Shown here piece by piece: positions 1 to 10,701 of a stretch of DNA of 64,000 nt. The stretch's first letter is position 1, and every line of letters starts with the position of its first letter. The notes under the pieces are model-generated. The model was not told the origin of the DNA. It did no database searches and saw only the letters and a program-made list of their open reading frames with translations. Source of the stretch: Xenorhabdus innexi (lineage in GTDB: Bacteria > Pseudomonadota > Gammaproteobacteria > Enterobacterales > Enterobacteriaceae); contig NZ_NIBU01000002.1 of the NCBI RefSeq assembly GCF_002632485.1, forward strand, positions 62,001-126,000, read 5' to 3'. Made by a program: the position numbers and the translations under genes.

Positions 1-172
1 TAGTTGATTTGAACGATACAAATTAAATAGCTTTGACGAAAGCTCTTTTAAGCCAGTTTATTGAATGGGTAATTTTATAATTCATCATTATGAAACTCAC
101 GAAGATCATATGTCAGATATATCAGTGGAACAGGTCTGGCAATCAGTGAAAAGCATATTGGAAACCCAATAA
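1..172 (+). pseudogene. Possible 3' remnant of an LPS glycosyltransferase (heptosyltransferase-like tail)
   Basis: The frame that ends at the TAA at 170-172 reads a tail containing HHYETHEDHMSDISVEQVW. Its ISVEQVW ending resembles the C-terminus of GT9 heptosyltransferases. The same frame has stops at 5-7 and 62-64, so any longer gene is interrupted here. It lies 7 bases before the next LPS glycosyltransferase. The stretch is short and the assignment rests on a few residues, so it may simply be noncoding. Confidence 0.25.
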
Positions 173-179
173 AAGGATA

Positions 180-1292
180 ATGAAAACGATGAAAATAGGG
201 TTTATTGATGTCACTGTGACGATGTCCTATGGGGGTATTCAGACTGCAGTTTGGGAGCTGGCGAAGGCTTTGACTGATGCAGGGCATGAGATCCATATTT
301 TCGGAGGAACAGGCAACATTAAGCCTGAGTTAGGCGATCGGAATATTCGTGTCCACACTTTTCCCTTTATCCCCAGAGAACGTGTAATTAATATCGGTCG
401 CCGTTTTCAGCGTATTGTTGAGCGTTACTCGTTTGCCCGCCATGCCCGTGAGACGGTGATTGCTGAAAACTTTGATTGGGTCATACTTACAAAGCCGTTT
501 GATTTTTTCTGGCCCAGAATGATGCCGACTCATTCCCGTACTAAGTTTTGCTATATGAGTGGGGGAACCAGCTTTTTTAAAGGCGATCGGCTATTAGGGA
601 AAAAGATATCAGCCTGGGTTGCCTGTAGCCATTTTAACGGCTGGCAGATCCAGCATCATTTCAAACAGTTTCCAGATATTATCTACAATGGAGTAGATAT
701 TGATAAATTTAAGCCCGCTCATTCTGATGTCAGGGGCAGGCTGGGGATCGATGAAAATACGTTTTTGCTGACTTTTGCCGGTCGTTTAGTCGGTTGGAAA
801 GGTATGCAAATTGCTATCAAGGCAATGGCTTTGTTACGTGATAAGGATGTTAAGCTATTAATTATCGGTGCTGGTGAAGAGCTAAAGCGGCTGGAAAGAA
901 AAGTTGCAGAGTTAAGTTTAGAACAATCCGTTATTTTTCATCCTCCTGTGAGTCATGATCAATTGCCTGAGTTTTATGCTGCAGGGGATGCCGGAATATT
1001 TCCGAGTATTGGTGATGAAGCATTCGGTATTACTATCGCAGAGGCAATGGCATGTGGACGCCCTGTTATTGCCAGTTATATCGGTGGCATACCTGAAGTA
1101 GTGGGAAATGAGAACCAGTCTGGCATTCTGGTCGCGCCGGGTAATGAAGCGGCTATTGCCGAGGCAGTTAATCATCTGATGTCGCTACCGGACAAAGGAA
1201 AAGACATGGGGAAATGTGCTCGTCAGAGAATAGAAAGTTTGTATACCTGGGAGCATTCTGCAAACCGCTTATTAAATACTATAAAAAAATAA
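180..1292 (+). CDS. GT4 family glycosyltransferase, LPS core region
   Basis: A 370-residue GT-B fold glycosyltransferase that would transfer a sugar from a nucleotide sugar on the cytoplasmic face. The N-terminal domain begins with the strand KIGFIDV followed by the YGGIQTAV glycine loop. The C-terminal GT4 half (about residues 190-370) has FAGRLVGWKGMQIAI and the donor-site motif EAFGITIAEAMACGRPVIA. Two starts are possible, 180 and 189; an AAAAGGA stretch lies at 171-177, too close to the first, and alignment of the first beta strand favours 189. The next glycosyltransferase starts in a TAATG overlap, so the two are cotranscribed. Donor and acceptor cannot be told from sequence. It probably decorates the outer core. 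Confidence 0.85.
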   Translation: MKTMKIGFIDVTVTMSYGGIQTAVWELAKALTDAGHEIHIFGGTGNIKPELGDRNIRVHTFPFIPRERVINIGRRFQRIVERYSFARHARETVIAENFDWVILTKPFDFFWPRMMPTHSRTKFCYMSGGTSFFKGDRLLGKKISAWVACSHFNGWQIQHHFKQFPDIIYNGVDIDKFKPAHSDVRGRLGIDENTFLLTFAGRLVGWKGMQIAIKAMALLRDKDVKLLIIGAGEELKRLERKVAELSLEQSVIFHPPVSHDQLPEFYAAGDAGIFPSIGDEAFGITIAEAMACGRPVIASYIGGIPEVVGNENQSGILVAPGNEAAIAEAVNHLMSLPDKGKDMGKCARQRIESLYTWEHSANRLLNTIKK

Positions 1293-2467
1293 TGAAGATA
1301 GCTTATATTGATCCTTACCCTGTACCTGATTTTCGGGTTGCTTCACTGCAAATTTTGCAGAATGTGGATGCCTTTGCTCGTCAGGGACATAAGGTTTGTC
1401 TGATTACACCTGCTGGCAAGAATAATGTCGAGGAGATCCTCGGCAGAAAATTACCTTCTTCCGTTGAATTAATTGTTTTACATGATATCCGTCGTAAATG
1501 GTATTTCCCTGTCAATACGCAAAAATTATTTTATCTTCAGGTTTCCTGTTGGTTGAAAAAGAATCATGTAGATGCCATTTTTACTCGCAATATTAAGATG
1601 GCTAATTACCTGTTACGTAAGCACCCAAATATTCCACATTTCTTTGAGAGTCATGAGATTTTTTCTCAGTCTTTTAAAGAATCCCATGATTTGGACGGAT
1701 ATTCTAATAAACGTAAGTATTCTAAGCTGCGAAAAATTGAACAGCACGTTTATCAACATTCCAGAGCTGTTTTTGTGCTGACTTCGTTACTGCGTGATGA
1801 CATTTATACCGAATATGGTGTAAAAACGCCGATTATTATTGCACCTGATGGTGTTGATATGTTGGCAGTGGAAGAAACCAGAGTGTTCTCTTCTGGCAGA
1901 CAATATCAGCAAGGAGAAATAACACAGATATTGTATTTGGGGAGCCTTCACCGTTGGAAAGGTGTACCGACGGCCATGAAATCAATGTGCTACCTGAATA
2001 ATGCGGTATTGAATGTCGCTGGTGGGAATAGTGAGCAGATTGAAAATTTAAAATCTGTAGCGCAACAGATTGGTGTTAGTGACAGAGTCAATTTTATGGG
2101 TTTTATCCACCCTAAAGATCGTTTTCAGGTTATTGCAGACAATGATATCTGCATCCTGCCGCTGACAAAAACCAGCATAGGTAGCCGTTATACTTCCCCT
2201 CTTAAACTTTTTGAATATATGGCGATGGGAAAACCGGTTGTTATTTCTGATTTTCCTTCCATTCGCGACGCTGTCGACGAACAGTCAGTGAGTTTTGCCC
2301 ACAGTGAAAATGCAGAAAGTTTTGCTCAACAGATTCAATTATTAATTGATAATCCTCATGAAATAGTACTCAAAACAGAAAATTCCCAGAGATTAGTCGA
2401 GGAGCATTTTAATTGGGATCAGCGTGCAAAATTAATTATGCGGGAGATAGAGAAAAAACTTTCTTGA
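1292..2467 (+). CDS. GT4 family glycosyltransferase, LPS core region
   Basis: A 391-residue GT-B glycosyltransferase. The start is the ATG at 1292, which overlaps the stop of the gene before (TAATG) and opens with MKIAYIDPYPVPDF; an earlier in-frame codon at 1214 lies inside the upstream gene and is unlikely. The C-terminal half contains the GT4 features LYLGSLHRWKGVP (about residues 210-222) and SPLKLFEYMAMGKPVVISD (about 307-325), the E-rich donor-binding loop. No signal peptide or membrane span is visible. The tight coupling suggests both enzymes add consecutive residues to the same core oligosaccharide. The exact sugar is unknown. Confidence 0.85.
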   Translation: MKIAYIDPYPVPDFRVASLQILQNVDAFARQGHKVCLITPAGKNNVEEILGRKLPSSVELIVLHDIRRKWYFPVNTQKLFYLQVSCWLKKNHVDAIFTRNIKMANYLLRKHPNIPHFFESHEIFSQSFKESHDLDGYSNKRKYSKLRKIEQHVYQHSRAVFVLTSLLRDDIYTEYGVKTPIIIAPDGVDMLAVEETRVFSSGRQYQQGEITQILYLGSLHRWKGVPTAMKSMCYLNNAVLNVAGGNSEQIENLKSVAQQIGVSDRVNFMGFIHPKDRFQVIADNDICILPLTKTSIGSRYTSPLKLFEYMAMGKPVVISDFPSIRDAVDEQSVSFAHSENAESFAQQIQLLIDNPHEIVLKTENSQRLVEEHFNWDQRAKLIMREIEKKLS

Positions 2468-2577
2468 GAATAAATGATGTTTATTTTCTCAACTGAATCT
2501 GACCGCAAATAGTACATGAAAACGCCATTATAATCTGTTGAAATAGGTACTGTAGAAAGTTTATTCAAGGAGTAAAT

Positions 2578-3387
2578 ATGCCGGAGCTACCAGAGGTTGA
2601 AACCAGTCGCAGGGGAATTGAGCCACATCTGGCCGGAAATGTGATTCATTATGTTGAAGTGAGAAATTCACGTTTGCGCTGGCCTGTTTCTGAACAGATT
2701 ATGAAATTATCGGATAGCCGTGTAATCAGTGTGCAGCGTCGGGCAAAATACCTGCTGATCGAATTATCTGATGGGTGGATTATTGTTCATCTGGGGATGT
2801 CCGGCAGTTTACGTATTCTGCTACATGACTCTCCTCCTGCAAAACATGACCATATCGACTTAGTGATGGCAGATGGCAAAATTCTTCGCTATACCGACCC
2901 ACGGCGATTCGGAGCTTGGTTGTGGAGTAAGAATCTGGAAGAATGTTCTGTATTGGCGCATTTAGGCCCTGAACCTTTGTCAGATGTGTTTGATGGTGAA
3001 TATCTTTATTCCCTTTCCCGCAACAAGAGAACGGCGATTAAGCCTTGGATCATGGATAACAAAGTGGTCGTTGGTGTCGGTAATATTTATGCTAATGAAG
3101 CTTTGTATGTTGCGCACATTTTACCTGAGCGTCCTGCGCATTCACTGACTCTGGAAGAAGCATATCTGCTGGCTGATACAATAAAGCAGATATTAGCTCG
3201 TTCCATTGAGCAGGGAGGAACAACACTGAAAGATTTTCTGCAATCGGATGGAAAGCCGGGATATTTTGCGCAGGAGTTATTTGTTTATGGTAAGAAAAGT
3301 GAGCCTTGCCCAATGTGCGGAGAAAAAATTGAAAGCATAAAATTGGGGCAAAGAAGTACATTTTTTTGCCGACAGTGCCAGCATTAA
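2578..3387 (+). CDS. mutM: Formamidopyrimidine-DNA glycosylase
   Basis: Removes 8-oxoguanine and formamidopyrimidines from DNA and nicks the resulting abasic site (base excision repair). The 269-residue length is normal for the family. The protein starts PELPEVE, giving the catalytic Pro after Met removal and Glu next to it. The beta-hairpin Lys lies in [11 protein letters not shown] (about residue 57). The C-terminal zinc finger has the four cysteines CPMC and CRQC (about residues 245-268). An AAGGAG ribosome site precedes the ATG at 2578. The gene is convergent with coaD, as in other enterobacteria. Confidence 0.98.
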   Translation: MPELPEVETSRRGIEPHLAGNVIHYVEVRNSRLRWPVSEQIMKLSDSRVISVQRRAKYLLIELSDGWIIVHLGMSGSLRILLHDSPPAKHDHIDLVMADGKILRYTDPRRFGAWLWSKNLEECSVLAHLGPEPLSDVFDGEYLYSLSRNKRTAIKPWIMDNKVVVGVGNIYANEALYVAHILPERPAHSLTLEEAYLLADTIKQILARSIEQGGTTLKDFLQSDGKPGYFAQELFVYGKKSEPCPMCGEKIESIKLGQRSTFFCRQCQH

Positions 3388-3410
3388 TTGTGTTTTCAGG
3401 CTGAATGGTG

Positions 3411-3428
3411 GGGGACTCAGAAGTCCCC
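3411..3428. terminator. Hairpin between convergent mutM and coaD
   Basis: A 7-bp GC-rich stem (GGGGACT / AGTCCCC) with a 4-base loop sits in the 49-base gap between the two gene ends. There is no long T run on either side, so termination is inferred from position. Confidence 0.5.
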
Positions 3429-3436
3429 TGAGAAGA

Positions 3437-4691
<1,255 letters not shown>

Positions 4692-4692
<1 letters not shown>

Positions 4693-5969
4693 TAATGGCT
4701 CCGTGGAGGAAGGTAGGGTTCCAGTAATTTTAACAAGCGTTGCAGCGCACCCTGATTTTCATGTAAAACTTCGGCTGCGTGACGACCGTAATAAAGGCGG
4801 TAATCTTCATCTGTCAGCAGGCTGTTAACTGCACTACTTAAGGATTGGCTATCTGTAACAGTGATAAGCCCATCAGCTTTATTCAGCTTGGCACAGATAT
4901 CCTTAAAATTGAATGTATGTGGTCCCATTATGACAGGAATAGCATGAGCGGCTGCTTCCAGAGGATTGTGGCCACCGCGTTCAATTAAACTGCCTCCGAC
5001 AAAAGCCAAATCAGCAATACCGTATAAAAGCATCAGCTCGCCCATCGTATCGCCGATAACAACCTGAATATTAGCATCTGGTATGGTACCGGAACTTCTT
5101 AGTACTGACGTTAGGCCTGCTTGTCGTGTTAACTCTTCTGCCTTGGCAAAGCGCTCAGGGTGGCGTGGAACTAAAATTAACAGTAAATCAGAATGTTGTT
5201 TTAATAAATCGCGATGAGCATCCAGTATAATCGACTCTTCACCCTCATGGGTACTGGTTGCGATCCAGACTGGTCGGTGTGCAGCCCACTGGCGGCGAAG
5301 TGTAACAGCTTTGGCTGCCAATTCTGGTGTGACAGAAATATCGAATTTAAGGCTGCCAGTGACTGCCAGTTGGGTACGTTTCAACCCTAATTCAATAAAA
5401 CGTTCACCATCTTCCTGATTTTGTGCTGCGATAAGTGTTATTTTATTCAGAATAGTTTTGATAAAACTGCTGATTTTCTGATACCCGGTGGCGGAACGGG
5501 CTGAAAGACGGGCATTAGCAATGACCAGTGGTATTCCACGCTGATGCAGTTGAGTGATTAGGTTAGGCCATAGCTCAGTTTCCATAATAATCACCAGCTT
5601 GGGATTGATATTATCGAGGAAGCGCCCCATAGAGCCCGGCAAATCATACGGCAGGTAAACGTGATTAACATCTGCCCCCAGTGCAGAAAGCACTCTTTCT
5701 GAACCGGTTGGTGTCATGGTTGTCACAGTGATTGGCAGAAAAGGGTAATGGTGTCGTAATATCCTGACGAGAGGAATTGCAGCTAATGTTTCTCCGACTG
5801 AAACAGAATGGAGTAATATGCCTCCCGGGGTAACTTTCTGAGCACAGAAACCATAGCGTTCACTCCAGCGCTTACGGTATGCCGGAGATTTACGGCTGCG
5901 CAGTAACAGGCGCAACCAGATAATAGGTTGGATGAGGTAAAGAAGTACCTGATATAAGCGAAGCAACAT
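4692..5969 (-). CDS. waaA: 3-deoxy-D-manno-octulosonic acid (Kdo) transferase
   Basis: Adds Kdo residues from CMP-Kdo to lipid IVA, the first step of core assembly, at the inner face of the cytoplasmic membrane. Choosing the ATG at 5969 gives 425 residues, the E. coli length, starting [15 protein letters not shown], a hydrophobic N-terminal membrane anchor; in-frame codons further upstream to 6053 would add an uncharacteristic tail. Visible motifs are HSVSVGET (catalytic Glu region), [14 protein letters not shown] and the C-terminal [18 protein letters not shown] donor-site loop. It heads the waaA-waaE-coaD operon and is divergent from waaQ. Confidence 0.97.
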
Positions 5970-6206
5970 TCTATCAAATTCACTGAAATAGACTGTGGGT
6001 ATAGTATCACATTGGTTTGAAGAAAGTGTGCAAAATGCGGATATGTTGTCCATATTCCCTTAAAAAGATAAAGGGATCAGTTTGTTGTATTTATGAGTTA
6101 TATCCAGCTTTCAACATCTAAGATGTAAGAGTATAAGGTCAGAGCCTGTTGCCCTTGGAATATAATTTAATTGCCTATCTGCTTTATGATAATCATTGGA
6201 AATGTA

Positions 6207-7271
6207 ATGAGAAAAAAAAATACTCAATACGAAAAGATTCTGATCATTAAACTCAGACATCATGGTGATACGTTACTTATCACTCCCGTTATTAATTCTC
6301 TGAAAGATAATTATCCTGACGTGGAAATTGATGTTCTGATTTACAAAGAAACAGAACCTATGTTATTGAATTTTAATTATGTATCCAATATTTTTACCAT
6401 AGATCGGCAGTGGAAAAAAGAAGGTACAAGAGCCCTAATCTCCCATTATTGGAGTTTATTAAGTCAACTTAAAAATCGAAGGTATGATCTCGTTATCAAT
6501 TTGGCAGATCAGTGGAGTAGCGCTTTGATCTCTTCGTTTACCGGTTCGGCACGACGTATAGGGTTTGATTTTCCTAAGCGACAGAACCTGTTGTGGAAGG
6601 CTTGTTTTACGGATTTAGCTTCTACTGAAGGGGAAGAATCTCTGCATGTTGTTGAGCAGAATTTATCGGTATTAAAACCACTTAATCTTCCTGTTACTAA
6701 TTTTGATGTCACTATGAGTTATAGTGATGAGGATAAAAAGAAAATCTTTAACCTTCTCCATATTGGCGGGATTCATCAGAAGTATGTTGTTATTCATCCG
6801 GCCTCCCGTTGGTTTTTCAAATGCTGGGATGAAGATAAAATCAGTGAGACCATTAATACATTACAGGCTGATGGGCATGCCATTGTAGTAACGTCAGGGA
6901 CTGATACACAGGAAAAAGAGATGGTTGAACGAGTATTATCGGCCTGTCCTCAGGATAATATCGTTTCTTTAGCTGGCAAGATAACATTGCCACAATTGGG
7001 AGCCCTGATTGATCATGCGGCATTGTTTATTGGTGTTGACTCTGTTCCTATGCATATGGCTGCTGCATTGAAAACACCTTGTATTGCGTTATTTGGCCCA
7101 TCTAAGTTAGTCTTTTGGCGCCCATGGCAAGTTAATGGGGAAGTGATTTGGGCCGGAGACTACGGGAACTTACCGGAGCCTGATGATATTGATACCAAAA
7201 CTGATGCTCGGTATCTAAGCGCGATTCCGGCAAATGTGGTGATTGAAACGGCTCGGAGATATTTATCATGA
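6207..7271 (+). CDS. waaQ: LPS heptosyltransferase III, GT9 family
   Basis: Transfers a heptose from ADP-heptose onto heptose II of the inner core. The protein has the GT9 opening ILIIKLRHHGDTLLITPV and the C-terminal GVDSVPMHMAAALKTPC followed by ALFGPS, which bind ADP-heptose. The ATG at 6207 gives 354 residues and has GGA nine bases upstream; the earlier codon at 6171 adds a hydrophobic stub not expected in this family. A TATAAT at 6161-6166 may be part of its promoter. Its stop overlaps wabG by 4 bases, so it leads the waaQ-wabG-wabH operon. No JUMPstart element was seen upstream, unlike the E. coli waaQ operon. Confidence 0.92.
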   Translation: MRKKNTQYEKILIIKLRHHGDTLLITPVINSLKDNYPDVEIDVLIYKETEPMLLNFNYVSNIFTIDRQWKKEGTRALISHYWSLLSQLKNRRYDLVINLADQWSSALISSFTGSARRIGFDFPKRQNLLWKACFTDLASTEGEESLHVVEQNLSVLKPLNLPVTNFDVTMSYSDEDKKKIFNLLHIGGIHQKYVVIHPASRWFFKCWDEDKISETINTLQADGHAIVVTSGTDTQEKEMVERVLSACPQDNIVSLAGKITLPQLGALIDHAALFIGVDSVPMHMAAALKTPCIALFGPSKLVFWRPWQVNGEVIWAGDYGNLPEPDDIDTKTDARYLSAIPANVVIETARRYLS

Positions 7272-8398
7272 AACCTGTGCGCTTGGCTATTGTCCGACAA
7301 AAATATCGCCCTGATGGTGGTGCTGAACGTTTTATTTCCAGAGCATTAGACGCATTGGATAATGAAAATCTGGAACTAAATGTTATTACGCGTTCCTGGC
7401 AGGGAGATACCAATCCGAACTGGAATGTGCATTTAGCTGACCCTTTTAAATGGGGGCGTATTAGTCGTGAGAAGGGGTTTGCTGATGCAGCGAGAGCTAT
7501 TTGGCATAAGGAACAATTTGATATTGTCCAGAGCCATGAACGAATAGCAGGTTGTGATATTTACCGAGCTGGTGATGGTGTACATCAACGTTGGTTACAA
7601 CAAAGATCAAGAATTCTGCCAATCTGGAAGAGTAAATTGCTTTTTGCCAGTCGTTATCACCGCTATGTGATGGATGCTGAAAAAAGCATGTATTCGTCAC
7701 CAGAATTGAAGAAAGTTATTTGTAATTCTGAGATGGTCAAACAGGAAATTATGGCAGACTTTGATCTGCCGGAAGAGAAAATTTCTGTCATTTATAATGC
7801 TATTGATCAGACGCAATTTTTTCCTGCCGGAGAAAATGAAAGAGCTGTACTACGGCAACAATATGCTGTCCCGGCACAGGCTAAATGTTTTGTGTATGTT
7901 GGTTCAGGTTTTGAGCGAAAAGGTTTGAAGGCGGCAATTGAAGCAATCAGTATGACAGATGCCTACCTGATTGTAATTGGACAGGATAAGGAAGGGGATA
8001 AATACAAACAGTTAGCTCACTCTCTTGGCTGTCATGCTCGCATCCTGTTTCTAGGCCTTCAAAAAAAGACATTACCTTTTTATCAGATGGCAGATGGTCT
8101 ATTATTACCAACATTATATGATCCTTTCCCAAATGTTATTTTAGAAGCTATGGCTTGTGGTCTACCTGTTATAACCAGCAAAACCTGTGGTGGGGCTGAG
8201 TTCATTGATTCAGGATTAAATGGTTTTGTATGTGATGCTCTGGATATTAAGGCGTTGTCTGAAGCTATTTTTTTAGTACCTTCAGATCATTTAACCAGTA
8301 AAATCTCTATGTCGGCAAAAGAAAAGATAATGGCCTATACACCTGCTTATTTATCTCAACAGCTTACTGATCTGTATAACAAGGTACTTTCCCTATGA
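7268..8398 (+). CDS. wabG: Core GT4 glycosyltransferase, WabG-like
   Basis: A 376-residue GT-B enzyme. From memory of the Klebsiella protein, WabG attaches galacturonic acid to heptose II. The opening RLAIVRQKYRPDGGAERFIS and the blocks SHERIAGCDIYRAGDGVH and RSRILPIWKSKLLFASRYH closely resemble WabG and are quite unlike E. coli WaaG. The C-terminal GT4 donor loop is PNVILEAMACGLPVITSKTC (about residues 291-310). Overlaps of 4 bases on both sides (waaQ, wabH) show tight coupling. The precise sugar is inferred from family only. Confidence 0.88.
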   Translation: MKPVRLAIVRQKYRPDGGAERFISRALDALDNENLELNVITRSWQGDTNPNWNVHLADPFKWGRISREKGFADAARAIWHKEQFDIVQSHERIAGCDIYRAGDGVHQRWLQQRSRILPIWKSKLLFASRYHRYVMDAEKSMYSSPELKKVICNSEMVKQEIMADFDLPEEKISVIYNAIDQTQFFPAGENERAVLRQQYAVPAQAKCFVYVGSGFERKGLKAAIEAISMTDAYLIVIGQDKEGDKYKQLAHSLGCHARILFLGLQKKTLPFYQMADGLLLPTLYDPFPNVILEAMACGLPVITSKTCGGAEFIDSGLNGFVCDALDIKALSEAIFLVPSDHLTSKISMSAKEKIMAYTPAYLSQQLTDLYNKVLSL

Positions 8399-9498
8399 GT
8401 GGACACATCCTGTTCATCATTGATGGATTGCCGGGAGGAGGGGCCGAAAATGTCGTTGTACGCTTGTGCCGAGAATTACAACGAAAAGGTTTTACTATCA
8501 CCTTGTTATCGTTATCTGAACAATGTGAATATCCTATTCCTGACCATGTTGATTTAGTTATTGATGCTGACAAATATACCGGTCCTTTTAGAAGACAGAC
8601 TGAGATCTTCCGTAGAGTGAAATCTATGGATAGAGTTTTGGAAAAAATCTTTCTACAAAAAGGACTGCCTAAGTTAGTAATCTCTAATTTACATAAAACC
8701 GATCGCATAGTAGCCAGATCAAAAATATTAGCTAATATGAATGTATGGTTTTGTATTCATGGCGTATTTTCTAAATCTTATCTTGAGGGTAAAACGGGCT
8801 TGGCGCGTTGGTTTAAGCAACATAAAATTAAACGTGTCTATAAGGATCGTAATCTGATTTGTGTTTCTGATGCAGTTGCTTCTGATTTGAAAGAAAATCT
8901 ATCAATTATAGCACGAAGAATGGTCACGATTTATAACCCATTCAATATTGCTGAAATTAAGTTGAATTCATTAGAAAATAATCCCTATTCAGGTCAGGAT
9001 TATATTATCCACCTTGGTCGCTTTCACAGTGTAAAGCGTCATGACCGTTTGCTGGAGGCATTTGCCAAAGCAGATCTTCCCTGTAAATTGCTAATTGCAG
9101 GTCAGGGTGATGAGAACGCGACAAATGTAATTAAACAAAAAATAGAGGAACTTGGCTTACAGCTCAGAGTGCAGTTAATTGGTTTTTTAGAAAATCCGTT
9201 GCCTGTGATACGTGAAGCTAAAGCTGTTGTACTGAGTTCAGACAGCGAAGGGCTGGGAAATGTTTTGATCGAAGCTTTGATCTGCGATACTCCGGTCGTC
9301 AGTACAAATTGCCCGGGGGGCGTCAGTGAGATTCTGGTTGGGGAATTGGAGCAATATAAGTCTGAACTTACTTCGGAGTCATTGGCTGATAAAATGCGTT
9401 TGGTTTATTTTAATCCACCTGTTATTACAAAAGAAATGTATAAGAAATTTGATCAGAAAGTCGTTGTTAAACAATATTTATCTTTGCTTGAACAATAG
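8395..9498 (+). CDS. wabH: Core GT4 glycosyltransferase, WabH-like
   Basis: A 367-residue GT-B enzyme following wabG with a 4-base overlap, as in the Klebsiella core cluster where WabH adds N-acetylglucosamine that is later deacetylated by WabN. The N-terminus shows FIIDGLPGGGAENVV, the glycine-rich acceptor-domain loop; the C-terminal half has IIHLGRFHSVKRHDRLLEAF and the donor motif SDSEGLGNVLIEALICDTPV. The presence of a WabN-like deacetylase as the next gene supports the GlcNAc transferase assignment, which remains inference. Confidence 0.82.
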   Translation: MSGHILFIIDGLPGGGAENVVVRLCRELQRKGFTITLLSLSEQCEYPIPDHVDLVIDADKYTGPFRRQTEIFRRVKSMDRVLEKIFLQKGLPKLVISNLHKTDRIVARSKILANMNVWFCIHGVFSKSYLEGKTGLARWFKQHKIKRVYKDRNLICVSDAVASDLKENLSIIARRMVTIYNPFNIAEIKLNSLENNPYSGQDYIIHLGRFHSVKRHDRLLEAFAKADLPCKLLIAGQGDENATNVIKQKIEELGLQLRVQLIGFLENPLPVIREAKAVVLSSDSEGLGNVLIEALICDTPVVSTNCPGGVSEILVGELEQYKSELTSESLADKMRLVYFNPPVITKEMYKKFDQKVVVKQYLSLLEQ

Positions 9499-9600
9499 CA
9501 AGATTCAGAGTATTAAAACTTGAATAGATAGTAGATAGGTTTTAATTCATTAAGAAGTATTTCTTTGTTCTTTATTTACTCATATTTTGGTACATATTTA

Positions 9601-10566
9601 ATGACTCAGCCCGCATTCATCATAACAATTGATACTGAAGGTGATAACCTTTGGCAAAACAGTGATAAAATTTCGACTCAAAACACTCAGTATCTGCCCA
9701 GATTTCAAAGCCTTTGCGAGCGCTTTGGATTCAAACCTGTCTGGTTAACTAACTATGAAATGGCAATGGATGATAGCTATATCGAATTTGCTAAGGATGT
9801 GATTGCCAGAAACACAGGCGAAATAGGAATGCATTTGCACGCCTGGAATAATCCACCCATCGTGCCTTTGACAGATGATGATATGCATTATAAACCTTAT
9901 CTGATTGAATATCCTAAAGATCAGATAAAAGCAAAAATTGATTTAATGACAAATCTTCTTGAAGGAAAACTTCAGACTAAGATGCTGAGTCATCGCGCAG
10001 GTCGTTGGGCATTTAATGAATATTATGCTCAATTGCTGGTCGAATATGGTTATCAGGTAGACTGTTCTGTTACACCAAAAGTTAACTGGTGTTTTACTAA
10101 AGGTGATCCTAATGGAAATGGTGGAACAGATTATAGTCATTTTCCATCTCATGCTTATTTTATGGATTCGCAGGATATTTCCAAAGAAGGTGACTCTTCA
10201 TTACTGCAAGTACCAATGAGTATTCAGTATAAACACTCTCCGATCATGAATTTTTTTAAACAAAAATATGATCATTTGAGAGGAAAACAGCGTTCACCAT
10301 CCGTTCATTGGTTGCGTCCTAAAGGTGGTAACTTGGAGCAGATGAAAACAGTAGTCCAGCAAACATTGGCATCTGGTAATGATTATGTTGAGTTTATGTT
10401 GCATTCATCAGAGTTTATGCCCGGAGGAAGCCCGACTTTTAAAAATGAAGAGCAAATTGAAATGCTTTATCAGGATTTAGAAGTATTGTTTGATTTTTTG
10501 AAACCGTTGGTTCAAGGGATGACATTGGCAGAATATTATGAATTAAAATCAGAGATTATATTTTAA
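9601..10566 (+). CDS. wabN: Polysaccharide deacetylase-like protein, WabN-like
   Basis: A 321-residue NodB-type carbohydrate deacetylase. In Klebsiella, WabN converts the GlcNAc placed by WabH into glucosamine; this role is inferred from its position directly after wabH. Visible family motifs are FIITIDTEGDN (metal-binding Asp) and GEIGMHLHAWNNPP (His pair), with MLSHRAGRWAFN and FMLHSSEFMPGG later. The ATG at 9601 gives MTQPAFIIT; an upstream codon at 9565 adds an unlikely hydrophobic stretch. A 102-base gap separates it from wabH. No signal peptide is seen, so it acts in the cytoplasm. Confidence 0.8.
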   Translation: MTQPAFIITIDTEGDNLWQNSDKISTQNTQYLPRFQSLCERFGFKPVWLTNYEMAMDDSYIEFAKDVIARNTGEIGMHLHAWNNPPIVPLTDDDMHYKPYLIEYPKDQIKAKIDLMTNLLEGKLQTKMLSHRAGRWAFNEYYAQLLVEYGYQVDCSVTPKVNWCFTKGDPNGNGGTDYSHFPSHAYFMDSQDISKEGDSSLLQVPMSIQYKHSPIMNFFKQKYDHLRGKQRSPSVHWLRPKGGNLEQMKTVVQQTLASGNDYVEFMLHSSEFMPGGSPTFKNEEQIEMLYQDLEVLFDFLKPLVQGMTLAEYYELKSEIIF

Positions 10567-10646
10567 ATACAAATAAAATTTTAGGATATTTGTATGTGAT
10601 TAAGGATTTTTCTACTGAAGGCGTTTGGTAGATGGAGTACTTATTC

Positions 10647-10700
10647 ATGATTAAATTAGCTTTAACACTACAAACGCCTACATTTAATGCTGGTAAGTAA
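10647..10700 (+). pseudogene. Remnant of a GT2 glycosyltransferase N-terminus
   Basis: A 17-codon frame reads MIKLALTLQTPTFNAGK and then stops. This is the usual first strand and loop of GT2 glycosyltransferases (TPTFNAG). Nothing after it continues the family and the convergent GT25 gene ends two bases later at 10702. It looks like the cut-off head of a lost gene. Part of the surrounding sequence forms an inverted repeat (AGGCGTTTG near 10619 and CAAACGCCT near 10671). Confidence 0.35.
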
Positions 10701-10701
10701 A

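Noticed and set aside
1214-1291. Upstream in-frame start for the second GT4 gene
   Set aside because: It lies within the first GT4 gene; the ATG at 1292 gives the family N-terminus and a TAATG coupling.
6054-6206. JUMPstart/ops element ahead of waaQ
   Set aside because: No GCGGTAG core or JUMPstart-like block is present in the divergent waaA-waaQ gap.
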